From assembly GCF_004016515.1 (NCBI RefSeq), contig NZ_SACT01000007.1, positions 223,224 to 287,223 on the forward strand: DNA of 64,000 nucleotides. Reading direction: 5' to 3'. The notes under the pieces are model-generated. The model was not told where the DNA came from, ran no database searches, and worked only from the letters and a program-made list of their open reading frames with translations. Below, one piece after another: positions 44,809 to 53,169 of the stretch. The DNA is from Rubrivivax albus. GTDB taxonomy: Bacteria; Pseudomonadota; Gammaproteobacteria; Burkholderiales; Burkholderiaceae_C. A program made the translations under genes and the position numbers. Position 1 is the first letter of the stretch. The number at the start of each line of letters is the position of its first letter.

Positions 44809-46725
44809 TCAGACCGGGCGCAGGATCCCGCCGAAGAAGGCCGACAGTGCCGCAAAGCCGTCCAGCGGCAGCACGTGGGCCACGTACTGGTCGGGGCGGA
44901 CCACCACCATGCAGCCGCGCTCGCGGTCGATGTCGCGCATCTTGAAGATGTCGCCGGCGCCCTTGTGGTCGACGCAGAACACCTTCTCGTGGTCCTGCAG
45001 GCCCAGCCTGCCGGTCTTGGGCTGCAGCAGCGACGGCAGCTGTTCCACGGCCAGCTGGTCGAAGGTCTGCTGGAAGACGGCCCGCACGTCGATCACCGCG
45101 TCGATGTCTTCGCCGGGGCGCGTGTGGCGCACCACTGGTGACGACGGATCGGTGACCAGCCAGTCGGCCAGGCGGTGGATCGCCGTACCGGGCGCCGTGC
45201 TGTCGGCCCGGCCGGCAAAGACGTACAGGCGCCAGCGCGCATCGGCCTCGGCCACGTGGCCCAGCTGCATGGGTTTGGCATCGGCCAGCCGCACCACCGG
45301 CGCCGAATGGAAGCGCCGGCCGATGGCCAGACCGGCGGCCAGCGCCTGGTACGTGCCCGGGCCGACCAGCGCCGACGGCGCGTAGTGCACCGCGTTGCCG
45401 CCGGTGAATTCGAGGTTGGCCTTGAACTGGCGGATGATGCGCGGCTCCTCGGTGCCGTCCCGCTCCGCGGGCGTGGTCGGTGCCGACATGATGCGCGCCC
45501 ATTCGTGGTCGGTCTCCACCAGCCGCCGCGCCTCGGCCAGGCGCTCGCGGGAGTAGCTGCGCAGCAGGCTGGCATCGGCCCGGCCCTGCAGCACGTGCAC
45601 CAGCTTCCAGCCCAGGTTGAAGGTGTCCTGCATCGACACGTTCATGCCCTGGCCCGCCTTGGGCGAGTGCGTGTGGCAGGCGTCGCCCGCGGTGAACACG
45701 CGCGGGTTGCGGTCGGCCCCTTCGGGCACGTCGTCGAAGCGGTCGGTGATGCTGTGGCCGATGTCGTAGATCGACCACCAGACCACCTCCTTCACGTCGA
45801 TGGTGTAGGGCCGCAGGATGCGGTTGGCCGCCGCGATCATGTCCTCCTGCGTGAACTTGCGGTTCGCCGCCTTCTCGTCCGGGTTGAGCTTGTCGAGCTC
45901 GACGTACATGCGGAAGATGTAGCCGCCCTCGCGCGGCAGGATCAGCACGTTGCCTTCGCTGGCCGACGAGACCAGGCACTTCTGGCGCACGTCCGGGAAG
46001 TCGGTGTTGGCCAGGATGTCCATCACGCCCCAGGCCTGGTGCGCCGCATCGCCGTGCAGCGTGCCGCCGATGGCCTGGCGCACCTTGGAGTGCGCGCCGT
46101 CGCAGCCCACCACGTAGTTGGCCCGCACCGTGCGCGTGGCCCACCAGTTCACGCCGGTGGCATCCTTGATCGTCACCGTCACCGGGTGGTCGTCGGTGGT
46201 CGGATCCACGGTCACGTCGACGATCTCCCAGCCGTAGTCGGGCGCCAGGCGGGACGGCGCATTCGCCATCACCTCGAGGAACAGCTCGTGCAGCCGCGCC
46301 TGGTTGATCAGGATGTGCGGCATCTCGGAGCTGTCGTCGGCAACGTCCTGCACACGACCCACGCGCTTGATGTGCTGCGGGTTGGCCGGGTCGGGCATCC
46401 AGAAGGCCGTCTGGTTGACCCAGTAGGTCTCGCGCTTGACCTTGTCGGCGAAGCCGAAGGCCTGGAACATCTCCATCGTGCGTGTGTTGATGCCGTCGGC
46501 CTTGCCCTTGACGATGTTGCGCGGCATGCGCTCGATGATCATGGTCTCGATTTCGGGGAACTGCGCCAGCTGCGCCGCCAGGCACAGCCCCGCCGGCCCG
46601 GTGCCGGCAATGAGCACGTCCACCTGCTCGGGCAGCGGCTCGTGCGGGCCGCGGTTGCGGCGGTTGGGCGCCGCGGGCTTGACGTCCGGGCTGCCGCCGC
46701 GGAATCCATCCTTGTAGAACTGCAT
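44809..46725 (-). CDS. mobA: 3-hydroxybenzoate 4-monooxygenase
   Basis: 638 residues, class A FAD hydroxylase of the phenol 2-monooxygenase type, converting 3-hydroxybenzoate to protocatechuate. FAD motifs GTGPAG at 41-46, GCDGAHSKVRQ and GDACHTHSPKAGQGMN. The C-terminal thioredoxin-like domain (~450-638) is present. Length and divergent MarR neighbour match the Comamonas mobA-mobR pair. GGAGA precedes the ATG. A promoter with TTGACG and TATTAT (18-bp spacing) fits the intergenic region. Phenol hydroxylase is the alternative. Confidence 0.85.
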   Translation of the reverse strand: MQFYKDGFRGGSPDVKPAAPNRRNRGPHEPLPEQVDVLIAGTGPAGLCLAAQLAQFPEIETMIIERMPRNIVKGKADGINTRTMEMFQAFGFADKVKRETYWVNQTAFWMPDPANPQHIKRVGRVQDVADDSSEMPHILINQARLHELFLEVMANAPSRLAPDYGWEIVDVTVDPTTDDHPVTVTIKDATGVNWWATRTVRANYVVGCDGAHSKVRQAIGGTLHGDAAHQAWGVMDILANTDFPDVRQKCLVSSASEGNVLILPREGGYIFRMYVELDKLNPDEKAANRKFTQEDMIAAANRILRPYTIDVKEVVWWSIYDIGHSITDRFDDVPEGADRNPRVFTAGDACHTHSPKAGQGMNVSMQDTFNLGWKLVHVLQGRADASLLRSYSRERLAEARRLVETDHEWARIMSAPTTPAERDGTEEPRIIRQFKANLEFTGGNAVHYAPSALVGPGTYQALAAGLAIGRRFHSAPVVRLADAKPMQLGHVAEADARWRLYVFAGRADSTAPGTAIHRLADWLVTDPSSPVVRHTRPGEDIDAVIDVRAVFQQTFDQLAVEQLPSLLQPKTGRLGLQDHEKVFCVDHKGAGDIFKMRDIDRERGCMVVVRPDQYVAHVLPLDGFAALSAFFGGILRPV

Positions 46726-46805
46726 CGCCTGTCTCCTGTGGGGCCCGATGGGTCGCGTAGGTCGGGTGGGTCGCGCCTGCCGCCGCTTCGGCGTCGCATG
46801 GGCAA

Positions 46806-46850
46806 ATAATATCTATGCTTACTATTGGCCGTCAAGACGATACGTATACT
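46806..46850. promoter_or_regulatory. Divergent mobA/mobR promoters and operator region
   Basis: Minus strand: TTGACG (46835-46830) and TATTAT (46811-46806), 18 bp apart, for mobA. Plus strand: TATACT (46845-46850) six bases before the mobR ATG. GATACGTATAC contains the palindrome ATACGTAT, a good MarR operator candidate overlapping the mobR -10. This AT-rich stretch stands out in the window. Confidence 0.6.
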
Positions 46851-46856
46851 TATTGA

Positions 46857-47285
46857 ATGGAATCGCTCGACATGGCGGGCCACCTGATCCGCCGCCTGCA
46901 CCAGCAGGCCACGCAGGTCTTCGTGCAGCGCACGCAGGCCGCCGGCTTCGACCTGACGTCGGTGCAGTTCGCTGCGCTGGACGCCATCCATGCCCACCCG
47001 GGCACCGACCAGGCGCGCGTGGCCGAACTGATCGCCTACGACCGCGCCACCATCGGCGGCGTGATCGACCGGCTGGAGCAGAAGGGCTGGATCCGCCGCG
47101 TCGTCAGCGAACGCGACCGCCGCGCCCGCGAGCTGTCGCTGACCGACGAGGGCCGGCGCGTCTACCGCGCGCTGCTGCCGGTGGTCCGGGCGCTGCAGGA
47201 CGACATCCTGCAGCCCCTGAACGCCAACGACCGCGCCCGCTTCCTCAAGCTGGCGCGGCAGGCGGTTCCGTCGACACGCAGCTGA
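46857..47285 (+). CDS. mobR: MarR-family regulator of mobA
   Basis: 142 residues, MarR winged helix (RVAELIAYDRATIGGVIDRLEQKGWIRR and wing SERDRRARELSLTDEGR). Known MobR represses mobA and is released by 3-hydroxybenzoate. No Shine-Dalgarno sequence; the -10 is six bases upstream, so the mRNA is probably leaderless. Divergent from mobA. Confidence 0.87.
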   Translation: MESLDMAGHLIRRLHQQATQVFVQRTQAAGFDLTSVQFAALDAIHAHPGTDQARVAELIAYDRATIGGVIDRLEQKGWIRRVVSERDRRARELSLTDEGRRVYRALLPVVRALQDDILQPLNANDRARFLKLARQAVPSTRS

Positions 47286-47340
47286 GGTCGACCACCCGAC
47301 CGGGTTGACGGGCCGATTTCATTTCTATATTCTTCGAATC

Positions 47341-47667
47341 ATGGAAGAGCAAGAAGCCGTTGCCACCCTGAGCGCCCTCGCCCAACCGGCGCGGCTGCGC
47401 GTGTTCCGCGCCCTGGTCGGCGCCGCCCGCGAAGGCATGACGCCCGGGGCCCTGTCGGCCCTGCTGGACGTGCCGGCGTCCACGCTGTCCTTCCACCTGA
47501 AGGAACTGATGCACGCCGGCCTCGTGGACGTCGAGCGTGACGGCCGCAGCCTCATCTACCGCCCGGCGCTGGCGCGCATGAATGCGCTACTGGGCTACCT
47601 GACCGACCACTGCTGCCAGGGGCAGGCCTGCGTGCCTGCGGCCCGGCGCTCGAAGACCACCTGCTGA
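47341..47667 (+). CDS. arsR: ArsR-family arsenic-responsive repressor
   Basis: 108 residues, ArsR/SmtB winged helix (LSALLDVPASTLSFHLKELMHAGLVDVERDGRSLIYR). The C-terminal HCCQGQAC has clustered cysteines that may bind trivalent arsenic, unlike the ELCVC site in E. coli ArsR. It heads the arsenic operon. TTGACG (47305-47310) and TATATT (47326-47331) precede it, and ATTC-TTC-GAAT (47329-47339) is a plausible operator overlapping the start region. Confidence 0.9.
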   Translation: MEEQEAVATLSALAQPARLRVFRALVGAAREGMTPGALSALLDVPASTLSFHLKELMHAGLVDVERDGRSLIYRPALARMNALLGYLTDHCCQGQACVPAARRSKTTC

Positions 47668-47694
47668 GCCCTGTTGTTGAACCCGGGAGGCCCC

Positions 47695-48153
47695 ATGAAG
47701 CGTTTCCATGTGCACGTGCATGTCGACGACCTCGCCCAGAGCGTCGCCTTCTATTCCAGGCTGTTCGCCGCCGAGCCGGCCCGCCTGGAGGCCGACTACG
47801 CCAAGTGGATGCTCGACGACCCGCGCATCAACTTCGCCATCTCTGCGCGCGACGGCGCGCGCGGGGTCGACCACCTGGGCTTCCAGGTCGACGACGAGAC
47901 GGAACTGGCCGAACTGAAGGCACGCGCCCAGTCGGCCGACCTGGCCTTGCTGGACGAAGGCGACACCACCTGCTGCTACGCGCGCAGCGAGAAGCACTGG
48001 GTCACCGACCCGCAGGGCGTGGCCTGGGAGCACTTCCACACGCTGGCGGACATCCCGGTGTTCCGCCAGGGCCGTGCGGCAGACGCCTGCTGTGCAGCCG
48101 CGCCGCAGGCCAAGCCAGCAACCGCTCGGGCCGCCGGCAGTTGCTGTGGCTGA
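47695..48153 (+). CDS. arsI: ArsI-type carbon-arsenic lyase (glyoxalase/VOC family)
   Basis: 152 residues. Iron-dependent dioxygenase fold of the CadI/ArsI type that cleaves the C-As bond of trivalent methylarsenicals and aromatic arsenicals. Predicted metal ligands H5, H60 and E112, and the vicinal cysteine pair C93-C94 that binds trivalent organoarsenic, are all in place. A Cys-rich tail (ACCAAA... GSCCG) may add arsenic binding. GGGAGG precedes the ATG. Confidence 0.88.
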   Translation: MKRFHVHVHVDDLAQSVAFYSRLFAAEPARLEADYAKWMLDDPRINFAISARDGARGVDHLGFQVDDETELAELKARAQSADLALLDEGDTTCCYARSEKHWVTDPQGVAWEHFHTLADIPVFRQGRAADACCAAAPQAKPATARAAGSCCG

Positions 48154-48238
48154 GCTTGGCGCTGGCCGGGCGGGCGGCGCAGGTCGCCCGCGCTGTCATC
48201 CAGGCGTCATCCTTTGATTCCATCATTCTAGAAACATA

Positions 48239-48253
48239 GATTCGCAAAGAATC
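48239..48253. promoter_or_regulatory. Inverted repeat upstream of the arsJ-linked GAPDH
   Basis: GATTC-GCAAA-GAATC, with a nearby TTCTAGAA palindrome (48226-48233), lies in the AT-rich gap between arsI and the GAPDH gene. It resembles the arsR upstream palindrome (ATTC/GAAT halves), so it may be a second ArsR site giving an internal promoter. Confidence 0.5.
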
Positions 48254-48265
48254 GGAAAGGTGTTC

Positions 48266-49309
48266 GTGCGCGTAGGCATCAACGGCATGGGGCGGATCGG
48301 GCGGCTGGCCCTGCGAGCGGCGATGGGTGCTGCCGAACGGCCAGCAGACGACCCGCGGGCCGACAACCGGCTCGAGGTGGTGCACCTCAACGAGATCAAG
48401 GGGGGTGCGGCGGCCACGGCGCACCTGCTGGCCTTCGACAGCGTGCAGGGCCGCTGGCGCGCCGACATCGCTGCCGAGGGCGACGACGCCGTCCGCATCG
48501 GCGACCGGCGGCTCGGCTTCTCGTCGCACGCCACGGCGGCCGAGATCCCCTGGGGCGACCTGGGCGTGGACCTGGTGCTGGAGTGCACCGGCAAGTTCCT
48601 GACGCCCGACACGCTGCAGGGCCACCTTGACCGCGGCGCCAGGCGTGTGATCGTCGCTGCGCCAGTGAAGGTCGGCGATGTACTGAACATCGTGGTCGGC
48701 ATCAACCACCACCTGTACGACCCGGCACGACACCGCATCGTCACCGCCGCGTCCTGCACCACCAACTGCCTGGCGCCGGTGGTCAAGGTGGTGCACGAAG
48801 CCCTGGGCATCCGCCACGGTCAGATCACCACCATCCACGACCCGACCAACACCAACCTGGTGGTCGACGCGCCGCACAAGGACCTGCGCCGCGCACGCAG
48901 CGCCATGCTCAGCCTGGCGCCCACCACCACCGGCAGCGCCACCGCCATCGCACTCATCTACCCGGAGCTCAAGGGCAAGCTCAACGGGCATGCGGTGCGC
49001 GCGCCGGTGCTCAACGCCTCGCTCACCGACTGCGTGTTCGAACTTCAGCGCCCGACGTCGGCCGACGAGGTCAATGCCCTGTTCGCCGCAGCCGCGGCCG
49101 GGCCGCTGGCCGGCATCCTGGGCTACGAGACGCGGCCGCTGGTCAGCGCAGACTACGCCCGCGACACGCACAGCAGCATCGTCGATGCACTGTCGACCAT
49201 GGTCACCGACGGCACGCTGCTGAAGGTCTACGCCTGGTACGACAACGAGATGGGCTATGCCTGCCGCATGGTGGACCTGGCCTGCCACCTGCAGCAGCAG
49301 GGCCTGTGA
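48266..49309 (+). CDS. ArsJ-associated glyceraldehyde-3-phosphate dehydrogenase
   Basis: 347 residues. NAD site GINGMGRIGRLALR, catalytic Cys164 in AASCTTNCLAP and the typical tail WYDNEMGYACRMVDL. With arsenate it forms 1-arseno-3-phosphoglycerate, which ArsJ exports, a known arsenate resistance route. Being in the ars operon next to arsJ makes this role much more likely than glycolysis. GTG 48266 is chosen for GGAAAGG five bases upstream; GTG 48260 is the alternative. Confidence 0.9.
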   Translation: MRVGINGMGRIGRLALRAAMGAAERPADDPRADNRLEVVHLNEIKGGAAATAHLLAFDSVQGRWRADIAAEGDDAVRIGDRRLGFSSHATAAEIPWGDLGVDLVLECTGKFLTPDTLQGHLDRGARRVIVAAPVKVGDVLNIVVGINHHLYDPARHRIVTAASCTTNCLAPVVKVVHEALGIRHGQITTIHDPTNTNLVVDAPHKDLRRARSAMLSLAPTTTGSATAIALIYPELKGKLNGHAVRAPVLNASLTDCVFELQRPTSADEVNALFAAAAAGPLAGILGYETRPLVSADYARDTHSSIVDALSTMVTDGTLLKVYAWYDNEMGYACRMVDLACHLQQQGL

Positions 49310-49322
49310 GCCGGGGTACGGC

Positions 49323-50561
49323 ATGAACGCGGGCACGCGGCACTACCTCACCGTCACCGCGGCGTACTGGGGCTTCACGCTCAGCGACGGCGCGCTGCGC
49401 ATGCTGGTGCTGCTGCACTTCTACCAGCTGGGCTATTCGCCCTTCACGCTGGCCTTCCTGTTCCTGCTCTACGAGGCGATGGGCGTGGTGGCCAACCTGG
49501 TGGGCGGCTGGCTGGCCACGCGCTATGGCATCGCACGCATGCTGGTGGTGGGCCTGGCCACGCAGATCACGGGCTTCCTGCTGCTGTCGGCGCTGTCGCC
49601 CGACTGGACGGCGGTGATGTCGGTGGCCTGGGTGGTGCTGGCGCAGGGTGTGTGCGGCGTCGCGAAGGACCTGACCAAGACCGCCAGCAAGTCGGCCATC
49701 AAGCTCACCGCCGGCAACGCGCAGGGCCAGTTGTTCAAGTGGGTCGCCTTCTTCACCGGCAGCAAAAACGCGATGAAGGGCGTGGGCTTCTTCCTCGGCG
49801 GCATCCTGCTGCAGACCGTCGGGTTCAAGGCCGCGCTGTGGCTGATGGCGGCGCTGCTGGCGGGGGTGCTGGTAGGCGTGCTCGGCTTCGTGCCGCGGCT
49901 GATGGGCAAGAGCAAGGCGTCGAAGTCCGCCAGGGAGCTGTTCGCCAAGAACCGCGGCATCAACCTGCTGGCGGCGGCGCGGGTGGCGCTGTTCGGCGCG
50001 CGCGACGTCTGGTTCGTGGTCGGCGTGCCGGTGTTTCTGTATTCGGCGGGCTGGACCTTCACGATGGTCGGCGGCTTCCTGGCGTTGTGGACCATCGGCT
50101 ACGGCGCGGTGCAGGCCCTGGCGCCGGCGCTGGTGCGCCGCAGTGTGGACGGCCTGAGCACCGAGGTGCCGGCCGCCCGACTGTGGTCGGGCCTGCTGGC
50201 CGTGGTGCCGGCCGTGCTGGCGGCACTGGTCATCGGCGACGTGCCGCACCTGGAGTGGATCGTCGTCGCCGGCCTCGGGGTCTTCGGCTTTGCCTTCGCC
50301 GTCAACTCGTCGGTGCACTCCTACCTGGTGCTGGCCTATGCCGGCTCGGAGAAGGCGGCCGAGGACGTGGGCTTCTACTACGCCGCCAACGCCATGGGCC
50401 GCTTCTTCGGCACGCTGATGTCGGGCCTGCTGTACCAGTGGGGCGGCCTGGCCTGGTCGCTGGCCGGCTCGGCCGCGATGCTGGCCACCTGCTGGGCGGT
50501 GACGCTGGTGCTGCCGGTGCAGCGCAGCCTGGATCCAACGCCCTTCCCCCAAGGCCGCTGA
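49323..50561 (+). CDS. arsJ: ArsJ organoarsenical efflux permease (MFS)
   Basis: 412 residues with about 11-12 membrane helices. Major facilitator protein of the ArsJ type (SDGALRMLVLLHFYQLGYSPFTLAFLFLLYE; GVAKDLTKTASKSAIK). It exports 1-arseno-3-phosphoglycerate made by the adjacent dehydrogenase. Start at ATG 49323, 13 bases after the GAPDH stop. Confidence 0.92.
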   Translation: MNAGTRHYLTVTAAYWGFTLSDGALRMLVLLHFYQLGYSPFTLAFLFLLYEAMGVVANLVGGWLATRYGIARMLVVGLATQITGFLLLSALSPDWTAVMSVAWVVLAQGVCGVAKDLTKTASKSAIKLTAGNAQGQLFKWVAFFTGSKNAMKGVGFFLGGILLQTVGFKAALWLMAALLAGVLVGVLGFVPRLMGKSKASKSARELFAKNRGINLLAAARVALFGARDVWFVVGVPVFLYSAGWTFTMVGGFLALWTIGYGAVQALAPALVRRSVDGLSTEVPAARLWSGLLAVVPAVLAALVIGDVPHLEWIVVAGLGVFGFAFAVNSSVHSYLVLAYAGSEKAAEDVGFYYAANAMGRFFGTLMSGLLYQWGGLAWSLAGSAAMLATCWAVTLVLPVQRSLDPTPFPQGR

Positions 50562-50600
50562 AACGCCCCTGCAATCCACCGCCCCCCCTGGAGACGTCGC

Positions 50601-51095
50601 ATGACCAACAAGATCTTCAACGTCCTGTTCATCTGCACACGCAACTCGGCCCGATCCATCATGGCCGAAGGCATCCTCAACGGCCTCGGCCAAGGCCGGT
50701 TCAAGGCCCATTCTGCCGGCAGCCACCCCGGCGGCACTGTGCACCCGGTGGCGCTGCAGACGTTGGCGGCGATGAATCTGCCCACCGAGGGCTACTGCAG
50801 CAAGGACTGGGCCGAATTCGCGCGTCCAGGCGCGCCGGAGCTGGACTTCGTCTTCACCGTCTGCGACCAGGCGGCCGGCGAAGCCTGCCCGGTCTGGCCC
50901 GGCCAGCCGATGACGGCGCACTGGGGCGTGGCCGATCCCGCGGCCTTCGACGGCGATGCCGAGTCCACGGCGAAGGTGTTCCGCGACGCGGCGCTGGTGC
51001 TCCGCCGGCGCATCGAGTTGATGCTGTCGCTGCCAATGGCCTCGCTGGACCGCCTGTCGCTGCAGCAGGAGCTGCGCGCCATCGGCCAGCGCTGA
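50601..51095 (+). CDS. arsC: Arsenate reductase, low-molecular-weight phosphatase type
   Basis: 164 residues. The P-loop CTRNSAR (C12 to R18, CX5R) is the active site, with further redox cysteines C88 and C96 at spacing like thioredoxin-dependent ArsC (C82/C89 in Staphylococcus). It reduces arsenate to arsenite for export by Acr3. GGAGACGTCGC precedes the ATG. Confidence 0.92.
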   Translation: MTNKIFNVLFICTRNSARSIMAEGILNGLGQGRFKAHSAGSHPGGTVHPVALQTLAAMNLPTEGYCSKDWAEFARPGAPELDFVFTVCDQAAGEACPVWPGQPMTAHWGVADPAAFDGDAESTAKVFRDAALVLRRRIELMLSLPMASLDRLSLQQELRAIGQR

Positions 51096-51120
51096 GCGCC
51101 GCGCGCGCGTTGGCCACCCG

Positions 51121-52182
51121 ATGAATCTGTTCGAACGCTGGCTCACCGTCTGGGTGGCCCTCTGCATCGTCGTCGGCATCGCACTCGGCCAGGCCTTTCC
51201 CGGCCCGGTGCAGGCCCTGGGCCGCATGGAGGTGGCCCAGGTCAACCTGCCGGTGGGGCTGCTGATCTGGGTGATGATCATCCCGATGCTGCTGCGCGTG
51301 GACTTCGGCGCGCTGGGCCAGGTGGGCCGGCACTGGCGCGGCATCGGCGTCACGCTGTTCGTGAACTGGGCGGTCAAGCCGTTCTCGATGGCGCTGCTGG
51401 GCTGGCTCTTCATCCGCCAGGTGTTCGCGCCCTGGCTGCCGGCAGAGCAGTTGGACAGCTACGTGGCCGGCCTGATCCTGCTGGCCGCGGCGCCCTGCAC
51501 GGCCATGGTCTTCGTCTGGAGCCGGCTCACCAACGGCGACCCGCTGTTCACGCTCAGCCAGGTGGCGCTGAACGACACCATCATGGTCTTCGCCTTCGCG
51601 CCCATCGTGGCGCTGCTGCTGGGGCTGTCGGCCATCACCGTGCCCTGGGCGACGCTGCTGGTGTCGGTGGGCCTGTACATCGTGGTGCCGGTGATCGCCG
51701 CACAGGTCATCCGCCGGGCCCTGCTGCGGCGCGGCGGCACCGCTGCGCTGGAGGCCGCGCTGGCCCGCATCGGCCCCTGGTCGGTGGCCGCGCTGCTCGC
51801 CACGCTGGTGCTGCTGTTCGCCTTCCAGGGCCGGGCCATCCTGGCCCAGCCGCTGGTCATCGCCATGCTGGCGGTGCCCATCCTCATCCAGGTGGTCTTC
51901 AACGCGGCCCTGGCCTACGGCCTGAACCGGCGGCTGGGCGAGTCGCATGCCGTGGCCTGCCCGTCGGCGCTCATCGGCGCCAGCAACTTCTTCGAGCTGG
52001 CGGTGGCGGCGGCGATCAGCCTGTTCGGCTTCGAATCCGGCGCGGCGCTGGCCACCGTGGTGGGGGTACTGATCGAGGTGCCGCTGATGCTGGCCGTGGT
52101 GCACGTGGTTAAGCGCAGCCGGCGCTGGTACGACGCCGGTGCCGCGCGGGCGCGACAGACTGTCGCGGGCGCCTCCGGGTGA
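51121..52182 (+). CDS. acr3: Acr3-type arsenite efflux transporter
   Basis: 353 residues with about ten membrane helices. The conserved Cys in LLAAAPCTAMVFVWSRL is the known essential residue of Acr3. GASNFFELAVAAAISLFG is also typical. It pumps arsenite out, completing a pathway from arsenate and organoarsenicals. Last recognised gene of the operon. Confidence 0.93.
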   Translation: MNLFERWLTVWVALCIVVGIALGQAFPGPVQALGRMEVAQVNLPVGLLIWVMIIPMLLRVDFGALGQVGRHWRGIGVTLFVNWAVKPFSMALLGWLFIRQVFAPWLPAEQLDSYVAGLILLAAAPCTAMVFVWSRLTNGDPLFTLSQVALNDTIMVFAFAPIVALLLGLSAITVPWATLLVSVGLYIVVPVIAAQVIRRALLRRGGTAALEAALARIGPWSVAALLATLVLLFAFQGRAILAQPLVIAMLAVPILIQVVFNAALAYGLNRRLGESHAVACPSALIGASNFFELAVAAAISLFGFESGAALATVVGVLIEVPLMLAVVHVVKRSRRWYDAGAARARQTVAGASG

Positions 52183-52224
52183 TCCCGTTGTCTGCGCCGG
52201 GCGGCTGCGGTAGTGTGCCGAGCC

Positions 52225-52968
52225 ATGCAGCCCTCGCATGATGCCGACCCCGCCGACGACCTCGACGACCCCGACCGCCGCGCGCTGATGCACGGCGCCG
52301 CCTGCATGGCCGGCGCCTGGGCCGCCACCGGCGCGCTGCCGGCCGTGGCCGGCACGGCGCGGGACTTCGCCCCCGCCCTGCTGGTGGACGAGCGCGGCGA
52401 CCCGTTCCGCGCCGCGGCGCTGAAGCCCGGGGAGGCCTGGCTGTTCAACTACCCGTTCGCCGCCTCGCCGGTGTTCCTGCTGCGGCTGGACAGGCCGGTC
52501 AAGCCCGCCGAACTGCAGACCGAGGACAAGACCCGCTACACCACCCCGGCCGGCGTTGGCCCGCAGTCCAGCATCGTGGCCTTCTCGGCCATCTGCAGCC
52601 ACCAGCTGATGTACCCCACGGCGGCCATCAGCTTCATCGGCCTGCGCAAGGGCGTGGGCAAGGAGCCGGCGCACGTGATCCACTGCTGCGGCGACGACTC
52701 GCGCTACGACCCGGCCGCCGGCGCCCGCGTGCTGGCCGGCCCGGCGCCACAGCCGCTGGCGGCCGTGCCGCTGGCCTGGGATGCCACCGCCGACACCCTG
52801 CGCGCCCAAGGCGTGGTGGGCGGCGACCGTTTCGACGCCTTCTTCGAGAAGTACGCCTTCCGTCTCGAGATGGAGCGCGGCGGCCAGGCCCGTTCACGGG
52901 CGGCGGCCACCACCGTCGTGCGCCCGGCCAGCCGCTACAGCCGGCAGTGGCAGAACTGCCCGGCCTGA
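52225..52968 (+). CDS. Tat-exported Rieske-like protein with altered ligand motif
   Basis: 247 residues. An N-terminal DRRALMHGAACMAGAWAATGALPAVAG looks like a twin-arginine signal. The middle resembles a Rieske fold: first half-site C124-S-H126, second half-site H153-C154-C155-G-D-D-S159-R-Y-D. In a canonical Rieske site the second motif is C-x-x-H, but here Asp replaces that His, so the cluster may have different ligands (for example H153) or be lost. It follows acr3 by 42 bp. It is not the arsenite oxidase small subunit. Confidence 0.65.
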   Translation: MQPSHDADPADDLDDPDRRALMHGAACMAGAWAATGALPAVAGTARDFAPALLVDERGDPFRAAALKPGEAWLFNYPFAASPVFLLRLDRPVKPAELQTEDKTRYTTPAGVGPQSSIVAFSAICSHQLMYPTAAISFIGLRKGVGKEPAHVIHCCGDDSRYDPAAGARVLAGPAPQPLAAVPLAWDATADTLRAQGVVGGDRFDAFFEKYAFRLEMERGGQARSRAAATTVVRPASRYSRQWQNCPA

Positions 52969-53169
52969 CCCACCCTACCCTCCGGCGCGCACCTGGCGCC
53001 GTCCCGGCGGCACGCCGGGTGTCACAGTCGAACGCACCGTTCTGGTACAGGCTTCAGGGTTAGCCCCCTGGTTCCGCGTCGTCTTGTCAGGCGTACCTTT
53101 CGGCCCGTCGCGACAGGGGCGGGAAAGGTTCCCGCAGCGACGATGTTCCACAGGACTGGAGAGGACGGA

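Noticed and set aside
48266..49309. Glycolytic or Calvin-cycle GAPDH
   Set aside because: It is embedded in the ars operon directly before arsJ, where a dedicated GAPDH makes arseno-phosphoglycerate for export.
52225..52968. Arsenite oxidase small subunit
   Set aside because: It is a Tat-exported Rieske-like protein near ars genes, but no arsenite oxidase large subunit is present and the ligand motifs differ.
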